Source: Amaurobius ferox (taxonomy: Eukaryota; Arthropoda; Arachnida; Araneae; Amaurobiidae). Taken from it: 64,000 bases of DNA. The position numbers and the translations under genes are program-made. The first letter of the stretch is position 1; every line of letters starts with the position of its first letter. The notes below the pieces were generated by a model. The model ran no database searches. It worked only from the letters and a program-made list of their open reading frames with translations, and was not told the origin of the DNA. Below are positions 56,016 to 64,000 of this stretch, piece by piece. The stretch spans positions 62,335,736 to 62,399,735 of the forward strand of contig OX578137.1 in the NCBI GenBank assembly GCA_951213105.1, read 5' to 3'.

Positions 56016-56389
56016 TGAGTGTAGGCAATGTGGTACACAACGTAATATGGTACACCTCGATATCTGGACAGACAAGTAGCGACATTGATTTGAATTTATA
56101 TAAATTGCTTCTTTGTAGGTAGAAGGTAGCTATATTGTGTTTTGATTGTCAGTGGAAAATCATTTGTTGAAAAGAAAGTATGTTTGCTTTTCGACGTACT
56201 AAAAATAGTTTGGAAGCAATAGCCAATTATTTGAGAGAAGGTAAGATTGAAAATACTTTTTCTTGTATGATTCATCGTTAAATATGTTTGTTTGTGAATG
56301 TTCAATACTATTTTGCCATTAATATTTTTATTGGGTGCCAATCTGACTCTTTCTTCGAAACTATTCTAATTAAACTGCATAATATATTA

Positions 56390-56570
56390 TAATTTAATAA
56401 TATACAGTTAATAATATAATAAAACCAGCACTATATTATATAATATGGAAAATACACGCAAAATGAAACATGTTCCATTTTGCATATCTTCACATTGTGC
56501 GCATTTTCTACATTATATAATATAGTGTAGATTTTATCATATTATTTTCTTTATATTAGTAAATTAAAAT
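56390..56570. repeat. Imperfect long inverted repeat (hairpin MITE-like)
   Basis: 'cactatattatataatat(g)gaaaata' on the left pairs with 'tacattatataatatagtg' on the right, and AATATAATAAAA pairs with TTTTATCATATT. The inner pair is GCAAAATG/CATTTTGC. No TSD evident. Confidence 0.75.
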
Positions 56571-56574
56571 GTAT

Positions 56575-56815
56575 TATAAAGAAAGCTAGAGCAACGTAAA
56601 TAAGCATAAATAATACAATAAGGCAGCATACAGCTGTTTCTAGGATACGCTGGATTCCCTTCGTCAGTTAAGTAAAATACACTTTGTGCGAAGGATAAAG
56701 AAAACTAGAGTAACGCAAATAAGCACAAATAACACAATGCAGTATACAGCTGTTTCGAGGATACGCTGTATCTCTTTCGTCGTTGACGAAGTCAATAAGA
56801 ATAGGAGTTTAGGTT
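56575..56815 (+). repeat. 119-bp direct repeat, two units
   Basis: 'ctagag(c/t)aacg(t/c)aaataagca(t/c)aaata' at 56586 and 56705, each followed by 'acagctgtttc(t/g)aggatacgctg' and a 'ccttcgtca / ctttcgtcg' phrase ending in a small GACGAAG palindrome. Confidence 0.88.
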
Positions 56816-57699
56816 GAAATTCAAAGAAGCTAGCACATTGGGGTAGATTGGGGAATATCTAAGTGAACCATTTTACCACGTCACCTTCAAATTACAATTT
56901 TGAATATTGAGACGGGCCCCCGATGGATTTTTCGTATACTATCTCTTTTAAATATGGTCAGAGTTGCACAAAAACGTATATGTAGCATAATTACGATGTG
57001 ACAGGTCTTTTAAGCACATAAAAAGTGGGTCTTGCCATTTAAAATTTCGGAAATTACATAAAAATAAATATGAAGATGGCCTTTTATGCAAATTAGATGT
57101 ATACACATTTAGAGCCGGTATTATTCCAAGTCTAATGATATTTTTGGTTCGTCTTTACAACACAAAAGGGCGTGAATAACGCACAGTGATCGGATACTTT
57201 TTTGACCGATTAACATTAGCACAATGTAATATGAACGCCAACAAAATAGTCATAGAGGCGTTTAAATGAGTCTACATGAAAACATTTCTATCTTTCAATA
57301 TTGTTGTTATAAGAGTTTATAAATTCATTCAATTATTAGATTTACGTTTCAACATCTCGTAAAAGTGTTGCATAACGACAGGAGCGCCAAATTGTAATTT
57401 ACTAGAAGTTGATTGAACGTGAATTATTCTATTGATCGTATACGTGTCTTTTAAGCTGTAAAAAAGGAAATTCATACCAGTCATGTGCTTTCTATATCAG
57501 CCGAATTTTTAATTATTTGTGTCAAGTATTTTGACAAAAAAATTTGATTTTGCGCACATATCTTTTGGTAAAATATTGCTGATCACTAATACTATGAACA
57601 AACATCAATCATACATATGGACTTCTATTTACGGATAGTATTTCTAGTTCTAAAATGCTGGTACTTTCGCAAGCGAGATAATCAGATTTAAAATATTTA
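56816..57699. other. Unassigned DNA
   Basis: No feature recognised. Confidence 0.4.
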
Positions 57700-57972
57700 A
57701 TATGATTAAGAACTCTTTCAGTGTTCTGGGTTTATTTATTTATCTGTCCCACTGAGAAATTTTCTGATCACCGAATTCTATTGGCAGCTATAATTCAGAT
57801 TTTGTCAGCTCATGAATTTTAATGTACCTTTAATGTGTGACACACGTCTCTTAAAACTTCCAAAGAGAGTGAAATGTTCCTTTTATAGGAAGAAGACTTG
57901 TCAATTTGTCAATGAAGAATGCAAGAGTGTCATGCATAGTTCAAATCGATTGATAAAAACTCTCGTTTAAAA
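57700..57972 (-). repeat. Dispersed repeat G, copy 2
   Basis: Reverse-complement partner of 2264-2530; see that entry for landmarks. Confidence 0.75.
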
Positions 57973-58324
57973 CTCACTAACCTTAAATTTCGTTTCAATC
58001 TTGGACATAGTTCAACGTTCAATTTTTTATTAAATTCTTTCTTTTCCCCCTGCACCTCTTATTAATGTGGACTCCGGCTCTTTGTTCAACATATCTGATG
58101 GGCTCGTTCTCAGCTCTCATATCACATAGGGAGCTGAAACTCGGAATTCTAGTTCCATCTTGCAGAACATTTTCATTAATTAAATTTTTATATTGCCTTT
58201 TTGCACCATTTGTGTACATGATGATTATGTTTCTGTCCTTTCCAAGCATTTACTTCGCGAATGAATGTGCAGTGTTTGCAGATGAAATGCTTTTCTGGTT
58301 CTAACGCTTCTACTCATGTATAAA
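57973..58324. other. Unassigned region with overlapping open frames
   Basis: Frames of 76 codons (minus, 58019-58249) and 79 codons (plus, 58065-58304) overlap. The minus frame (MLGKDRNIIIMYTNGAKRQY...) is the less AT-biased. I recognise no domain and call neither a gene. Confidence 0.4.
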
Positions 58325-58578
58325 GCCGACGTGGTTGTCGAGTGGTCAAGGCGAGCGTTTCCACAGCAATCGCTCGACCGCCGCGTTGTGGGTTCGAGTC
58401 CCACGTAAGGTATGGATGTTTGTGTTGTGGGCGCAGTGTGTTCCGCCCCCCTCTGGTGCGCCTGGGGCAACGTTCTAGGGCGACTAAATGGTTCACGTTC
58501 TGGCCGCTGACAAAGGCGAATGATGATGAGTCAAGTGCCTGGCCATTTGATAAAAAAAAATAAAAATAAAAAAAAACC
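58325..58578 (+). mobile_element. tRNA-Ser-type SINE, copy 3
   Basis: Best-preserved head: GCCGACGTGGTTGTCGAGTG GTCAAGGCGAGCG (A-box), long variable arm, GTTGTGGGTTCGAGTCCCAC (B-box). Body GGATGTTTGTGTTGTGGGCG, CTGGTGCGCCTGGGGCAACG, GGTTCACGTTCTGGCCGCTG and a poly(A)-rich tail. The flanks CTCATGTAT and CTCATATAT may be a 9-bp TSD. Confidence 0.92.
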
Positions 58579-58649
58579 CTCATATATTTATACATAGGTA
58601 TTATTACGTACATTACGACAAAAAAAAAAGTAAAAACCGAAAAGTAAAA

Positions 58650-59412
58650 AGAAAAATCGGATGTGTGAGCACATGACTTTCTCTGCAGACTCATATTCAC
58701 ATTCTCTTTATGTCTTCAATAATTCATTAAATTGAGTTTAATTGTACAAAATAACAGCCATAATTATTTCAAATTACACTGAATTTGCACTTTTAATTCA
58801 ATTTTCTCTGTCATTGGGTGACTGGACTTATTTTCAAAGGTGGCTTAGCGGAAATGCAAAAAAAAGCGAAAATATATCTAGAACGGCTAGTCCTAGACTA
58901 ATAGGATTGGTCTTGTTCTTTTCATCGTTAAAAATTACGTATAAAACGAGAATATAATTGCCACATTTGGGAATATATATTCTTTCGTTTCATATTTTGA
59001 CGATTTCTGAGGGCCATATCATAAAAAAGGCAGGGTTTTTCCCCCGAATAATACCAAAATCTAATCAGCACCAGTGTAACCTACGAGTGACTTATCTACA
59101 AAATTTTGTAAAATTTGATCTAACAGTTTTTCAGCTAGAGTGAATACAGGCAATTTTTGCGATCCATTTCGCAGAAAAAAGGCAGGTTCTTTTATTCCGA
59201 ATCGTGCCAAAATCTAATCAGCACCAGAGTAATAGACAAACGACTTACCTGCAAAATTTTATGAAATTTGGTCTATTAGTTTTCGAGTTAGAGTGGATAA
59301 ATGCATTGTACAGACAGACACACACACACACACAGATGTCAAGGAAAAATATATACATTTCGTATGCCAGAGGTCTTAAACGTGTAGATTTGTCGAAAAC
59401 AAAAAAATTTAT
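58650..59412 (-). repeat. Family A repeat, diverged subfamily (as 901-1697)
   Basis: Starts AAAAATCGGATGTGTGAGCA and GCACATGACTTTCTCTGCAG, the inverse of the right end at 1660-1697. It continues with 'ccaaaatctaatcagcaccag', 'aaattt(g/t)at(g/t)aaatttggtct', (CA)n and 'ccagaggtcttaaacgtgtagattt'. Left end eroded. Confidence 0.78.
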
Positions 59413-60169
59413 AATGTTTTGAATTGAATATGCCTACACCCCAATTTGGTTTGGTACAATTACGTCTGTGATAAAAATTTATTTTCTATTTTTCTATGGG
59501 TTACTGTTGTGCAGGAGAGGACATTGGAAAACTTATCTTTTCTCATAATTTATTTATTTATTTATTTTTTACTTTTTTTATAAACGCAACCGTTGTAAAA
59601 TTTTTCTTTAACCCTTTAATGTCCTTAGCAGAATATCTGCTACCACAAACAAAATCCAGGGAGAAAATTGAGAATTAATTATCTCCGGAAATAACAGATT
59701 TTTCCCGGATTAATCACGGTTTATTTTTAATTTGTAATGGTAGAAATTTTATCGAATTTAATATGATAAGTTTCAATTTCAAATTATACTATGGGAAATT
59801 TTGAGTACCACAAGCCTCAAAGTTAACGGTCAAGCAAATGCAACATTTTTTTCAAACATTTTATTTTTTTTCAAAAGTAGAAACTGTTCAGATTTCTCTT
59901 TTTTATCAATAGTGAATCGAAACCGACTATAAAAATGCCATTTGTATAGCGTTCCCTCTTAAATGCTTATGTATCCCTTTAAGTTCAAAATTAAGTTTTT
60001 GTTCTAGAGCTGCAGAAGAAGGGTCCTAATAGAAAAGCTAGTATGCGCTATCTATTGAGAAAGTTTGCAATGCCTCTAAAAGCGAGTTATTAGAATTTTA
60101 TCTCAAAAACGAAGCAAGTTAGGCAGACATTTTTCAATTGCAAATTTGTAGAACGTTTTTTATTTAGCA
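59413..60169. other. Unassigned AT-rich DNA
   Basis: No feature recognised. Confidence 0.4.
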
Positions 60170-60620
60170 CTAGCCGCCTTTAGCGATCGGCCTGTTCGCT
60201 ACCCTTGAAAAGTCTGACCGTAGCAAACTCGACTCCCCGTAATAATCCCCGTAAAACTTTGATAAATAAAATACACTATAAACGTGCAAATACCCTTAAT
60301 ACGTAATGTTATAAAAAAGAGAAAGATAAGTTTATGTTCTTAAAAGAAAAATAAAGTAAAATAAATTCTGATCTTGATACGGACAAACCGCTCTAAAGAA
60401 ACTGCTAACGCAACAAAGTGAAAGGTTTGGGTTGAGTTGTAAGAAAAAGTGACGTTTTTAAAAAATTAATAAATGCATTTCAGGCAATTTAAAGTGAAAA
60501 GTAATTTATTTCGAAAATAATAATTTATTCCAATAAAATGGATGAATAATTTATTCAAATAAAATGGATGGTTTGTTTTAGTTTAATGACGTACATTCAT
60601 TATTTGTCAGGCACAAATAT
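60170..60620 (-). mobile_element. Helitron 3' end, inverted
   Basis: On the minus strand the end is GAACAGGCCGATCGCTAAAG then GCGGCTAG followed by T: a GCCGATC...GGCGGC hairpin region and CTAG. It is GC-rich against a very AT-rich background. The 5' end was not found; 60620 is approximate. Confidence 0.55.
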
Positions 60621-60675
60621 CGAATGTTCCATTCGATTTCACTATGCGTATCTGACGCAACCTCGTCAGAACTAA

Positions 60676-61084
60676 GACTCCTCTATATACGAGCTGACTC
60701 ATCAAGCATATTGAAGCCTACCATAGCTTGAAGCGCAATCCATTAACATTAGCTCAATTCGTATTTTCACCTAAAGAAGTATAATTGAAATAATTATGGG
60801 TGGTTATTCTGCACCGAACTGCTCTAATCATTCAAGAAAGGGTTTTAGGCTATTTCGCTTTCCTAGATACAAAGAAAGAAGAAAACAATGGCTAATAAAT
60901 AATTGGATACTCGGTACTGGAGCATACTTGTGCGAGCTAAGTTCTACAATATTCTAATTGAAACTTCCTTTTATTATATAAATTATTTGTTTTAAACACT
61001 TATTTTATAATTTCTGTAACTGTAGTATGGAACTGTATGGGCTTCAATATGCTTGATAAGTCAGCCTGTAGTAGAGGAGCTCTA
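60676..61084 (+). mobile_element. THAP-exon MITE, copy 2
   Basis: 409 bp. Left end GACTCCTCTATATACGAGCT / GACTCATCAAGCATATTGAA. Right end, read inverted, is TAGAGCTCCTCTACTACAGG / CTGACTTATCAAGCATATTG. TSD GTCAGAACTAA (60665-60675 and 61085-61095). Same structure, opposite orientation, as 45459-45860. Confidence 0.9.
60796..60957 (+). pseudogene. THAP-domain exon in MITE copy 2
   Basis: A 53-codon frame starting MGGYSAPNCSNHSRKGFRLF, then RFPRYKERRKQWLINN and GAYLCELSST before a stop. Order and spacing fit the first two-thirds of a THAP zinc-finger DNA-binding domain (C2CH; FRFP and a conserved Trp visible). The first zinc Cys is Tyr here but Cys in copy 1. The C-terminal His is lacking where CEHF is usual, as if an exon boundary was read through. 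P-element and other transposases carry such domains at the N-terminus. Confidence 0.78.
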
Positions 61085-61189
61085 GTCAGAACTAAAAAAA
61101 AAAACTGAGTTTTTCTTTATTTTACCTTTTAATTATTGGCATTAAATGGCATTTCATTCATGCAGACATTTTATTTATCCAAAAAATAA

Positions 61190-61260
61190 GGTTCTACCGA
61201 GATTTGAACTCGGATCGCTGGATTCAAAGTCCAGAGTGCTAACCATTACACCATCTTCCC
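61190..61260 (-). tRNA. tRNA-Gln(TTG), 5' acceptor strand lost
   Basis: On the minus strand: D arm TGGTGTAATGGTTAGCAC, anticodon arm CTGGA-CTTTGAA-TCCAG with anticodon TTG, T arm CCGAGTTCAAATCTCGG and 3' acceptor strand TAGAACC. The 5' strand should be GGTTCTA but reads GGGAAGA, mostly the end of the adjoining tRNA-Glu, so the acceptor stem cannot form. A pol III terminator-like TTATTTTTT follows. Likely a 5'-truncated tRNA or part of a dimeric transcript. Confidence 0.8.
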
Positions 61261-61327
61261 ATGCCGGGAATCGAACCCGGGCCGCCTGGGTGAAAGCCAG
61301 GAATCCTAACCACTAGACCACATGGGA
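61257..61327 (-). tRNA. tRNA-Glu(TTC)
   Basis: On the minus strand: acceptor TCCCATG/CATGGGA fully paired, D arm GGTCTAGTGGTTAGGATTC, anticodon arm CCTGG-CTTTCAC-CCAGG with anticodon TTC, T arm CCGGGTTCGATTCCCGG. A and B boxes intact, so it looks functional. There is no T run before the tRNA-Gln sequence that follows, so the primary transcript should extend through it. Confidence 0.95.
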
Positions 61328-61578
61328 GTCGGAAGGCGAAGACGAAAGGAGAAAATCCAACGAGAAAAAACATATACAGCGGAACGCCACGGAAGGTATT
61401 TAAAACGATTTAACGTAGAACGTCTGATACAAGATACGTTACAAAATACTTAGTGATATTTTCTATCTCTAAGGGACCGATTTGTATGAAATATAGAAAA
61501 TAAGTATAGAGATTAATAAATAAATTTATATAGTTTGCCTTAGCCGTTTCATGCTCTTAAAAGTCGTTGTGACGCGCT

Positions 61579-61800
61579 TTTCTGTGAAAGACTGTTAGCT
61601 ACCCAGAAATGAAAACTATAATGACACAAATCAGATTTATCTTTCTATCTATCTGTCTATCTGGAGCACACAAAAATTGGTGATATTTGCGACGGATTTG
61701 GCGATGTTTTTAATGACGCCAAATTGATGATAGTGACACACAATAAAAAAAAAAACGAATTAATAAAATTTAAAGTCAAAGCATAAATAGGCCAGAGCTT
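61579..61800 (+). repeat. ~265-bp direct repeat, unit 1
   Basis: 'tttctgtgaaagactgttagctac', a TATC-type microsatellite, 'ggagcacacaaaaattggtg', 'gcgacggatttggcgatg', 'acgccaaattgatgatagtg' and 'caaagcataaataggccagagc'. Repeated at 61843-62063. Confidence 0.93.
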
Positions 61801-61840
61801 TCTAAAAATGTAAATTTTAGTAAGCTTTGGCCTATTTATG
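61779..61840. repeat. ~27-bp-stem inverted repeat between the units
   Basis: GCATAAATAGGCCAGAGCTT on the left faces AAGCTTTGGCCTATTTATGC on the right; the arms extend to TCTAAAA/TTTTAGT and pair at about 25 of 27 positions. Confidence 0.9.
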
Positions 61841-61842
61841 CC

Positions 61843-62063
61843 TTTCTGTGAAAGACTGTTAGCTACACAAAAATGAAAACTATAATGACACAGATCAGAT
61901 TATTTATCTTTCTATCTAGCTGTCTATCCGGAGCACACAAAAATTGGTGATATTTGCGACGGATTTGGCGATGATTTTACTGTCGCCAAATTGATGATAG
62001 TGACACACAATAAAAAAAAAAAGAATTAATAAAATTTAAAATCAAAGCATAAATAGGCCAGAG
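61843..62063 (+). repeat. ~265-bp direct repeat, unit 2
   Basis: Near-identical to 61579-61800, including the AATTGGTGATATTTGCGACG phrase. Confidence 0.93.
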
Positions 62064-63665
62064 CGGCTGCGTAATGCCACCTCATAGACCTAGAATTCCT
62101 TGTCCCGCTTCGTTTCTCGTCATGCCACAATAAACAGGGAAATAATTTCGCAGCTGAATAGTTCGTACCACAGACTAATATACGGAATACACACATATAC
62201 ACAGACTAATATATACACACACTGACACTTAGACTATAATATACACACATAGTATAGTATTCTGTGGTTCGTAAACTGCAAAAAAAAACGGAGTTTTTAC
62301 AGTAAAAATCACTGTATTTATTTGAAAATATATCTGCCAAAATTTTTACAGGGAAGTTACTGTAAAAAATTTAGCGCCATCTGTCGGTGAAATTGAGCGA
62401 TCTTCGGAATCGGCACAAGATGACCGCCATTGGATTAGTCTGTAGGATATATAAACAAGGTTGGTCTTTATTTAATTTTATTAATAAGGTATTTATTTGT
62501 TTATATTGAATTTTAATTTCCTTAGACATATATTAGCTAGTGTTTGAAAATTACTTTAAAGTACTTTAGCGCTGCTGCTTTTCTAAAAGCAGGTAGAAAT
62601 TAGTAGGCTTAGTATAATAATTGTATTTTAGGTTTGTTAATGCCTATTTTTAAATGAATTTTAACTGAATTCAATTTCATATGTGTTGCATGGCTATTTT
62701 ATGAATTATAAGGTTTTATATAAATGTGGTTATGTTTAAAATAAGCATAAAGTATAATACTTTTTATATAATCAAATTAGGTGCTATTGGCCGTATACTA
62801 CTGTAAAATTTAAATGAGACAATCTCAAACTCCCCCTTCTTTAAATACGCCCTTGCTAATAGTTCTTAATTCACAGATATTAAATGTACACAGATATTGC
62901 TTTGCTCAACTGTACAAGGCAGTAAAATATCGTGCTCTGAATGTAAACAAACAGCTTTAGCTTACTTCTTTTCACCTTCTTGGAAGTCCGTGTAGCATAC
63001 AGCTTATGAAACCTGAATACAAAATAAACTCGTACAAAATAAACTTGTATGTTGTCCCTATAAATCCCTATGCGATTATTTTACCCAGGATTATTTAAAG
63101 CATGGAATAATTGAATTCATTGTTTTTCAAAAAGCATCACATCCATGTGCTTTATTAAAACATTTAAATCTTATCTCGAAAAATCTTAATCAGAACTGTG
63201 CCATATTATAGCATAAACTTGTGTTCAGTGGCGAAGAGTTATAAAACAATTTGGGGAGACAGAAAACCAAAATTTTAGAACCAAAATTTGCAAATAGAAT
63301 TTTATGCTATGTACTTTAGCTAGGTTGCAACTAAAATATAGTAAATATCTGTTCATTTTCGTTAAAAGTATGTATGTAAAACATTAACTCATTTGATAAT
63401 ACTGGGCTTATTTTAATTTTTCCCAGTGAAGATGAAGTATCACAAGAATGGTGCGCATGTTATTATATTATAAATGATGGCATTCACATTTAAATAAAAA
63501 TTGCATATTGAATACCTATTTTCGTAACAGTTTTATAAATTATTATTTTAGATATCCTTAAACTGATACTGGTATACCAGTAGTAGTTCGCAAGGTACAA
63601 CGTAATGAGAGTGAACAATGTGCTAGATATCTGTGTTAATTAAACATATTATATGGAAGATAATA
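62064..63665. other. Unassigned DNA, 1.6 kb
   Basis: Includes an ACACAC/ATATAC-rich stretch (62190-62250) and 'gcgccatctgtcggtg' at 62371, a phrase common in arthropod repeats. No gene. Confidence 0.45.
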
Positions 63666-64000
63666 TTAAAAAATCTGATGTGGACAGCACATGACTTTCC
63701 TTATATAATGCAATGAATTTACTACTTTTACAGTAAAAAAAGAAGATTATTTTTATAGTAGTTATTTTTAGTCTTTCCAAGATATTGAATTTACGTCAAT
63801 GAGTCGTCATTTTCCATGTCGTCATCATCAATGAGTCGTCATTGATTTAGCGCCATTTTTATCCATTTGGCGAGTTTTTCGGTAATTTAGCAACATTTTA
63901 AAAAGTCGCCAAGTTGGCGACATTCCACCAAATTCGTCGCCAAAATCTCGCCAAGTGTTACGGACGAAGAAATAAGTTATTCTTGCAGCAGATAAATGAC
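63666..64000 (-). repeat. Family A repeat, cut by the window end
   Basis: Right terminus inverted (AAAAAATCTGATGTGGACAG, GCACATGACTTTCCTTATAT), then the core with TTGGCGACATTCCACCAAAT and CGCCAAAATCTCGCCAAGTG. Confidence 0.9.

Noticed and set aside
58019..58249. 76-codon frame as a host gene
   Set aside because: It overlaps an equally long opposite-strand frame, shows no recognisable domain, and no splice or promoter context could be read.
62280..62400. TTTTTACAGTAAAAATCACTG...CTGTAAAAAAT as an inverted-repeat element
   Set aside because: Short A/T-rich complementarity only; no TSD, no second copy in the window.

Overview
This is AT-rich, animal-type genomic DNA with no intact host protein-coding gene that I can recognise. 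The only host-type RNA genes are a tRNA-Glu(TTC) joined to a tRNA-Gln(TTG) near the right end. Nearly everything else is mobile DNA or its debris. The mix (piggyBac, Tc1, an IS630/Tc1-mariner relative, Helitrons, a Penelope-like GIY-YIG fragment, several tRNA-derived SINE families and a THAP-domain MITE) suggests an arthropod, perhaps a chelicerate such as a spider. That placement is inference from repeat style, not from a diagnostic gene.

Layout. 0.9-1.7 kb: first member of a large hairpin-ended repeat family, called family A here. 2.3-7.4 kb: a pogo/Tigger-like end and a head-to-tail run of Helitron-like elements with a 116-bp internal array. 8-14 kb: more Helitron-like sequence and three family A copies, one with an expanded core. 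14.2-15.8 kb: Penelope endonuclease remnant followed by a degenerate hammerhead-like motif. 16-19 kb: inverted Helitron carrying a tRNA-Ser-type SINE, then a TRIM-like unit whose terminal repeats contain a tRNA-like promoter. 19.4-22 kb: ~95-bp tandem array and a dead piggyBac with both ends present. 22.4-25.4 kb: Helitron, then a ~145-bp satellite interrupted by a GTGAC-rich MITE. 26-29.2 kb: SINEs and a complete-ended but broken Tc1 element. 29.8-33.1 kb: two family A copies abutting head to tail. 35.4-36.3 kb: a family A copy split by a 5S rRNA-SINE chimera flanked by a target-site duplication. 38.3-38.8 kb: two SINEs. 39.9-42.7 kb: stacked tandem duplications and micro-insertions. 44.9-45.9 kb and 60.7-61.1 kb: two copies of a THAP-exon MITE. 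50.7-53.8 kb: satellite, minisatellite, a family A copy and a mariner fold-back. 54-64 kb: dispersed duplications, SINE, Helitron end, tRNAs and more family A.

There is no operon or pathway. The coherent story is nested transposition: SINEs inside Helitrons, family A and fold-backs, and MITEs inside family A and satellite. Target-site duplications (TSDs) of 10-15 bp can be read directly for many of the insertions. The most unusual signals are the 5S-tRNA chimeric SINE, a set of 27-67 bp micro-retroinsertions of one shared 3' tail, the THAP MITE with 11-12 bp TSDs, the TRIM-like element, and family A itself.
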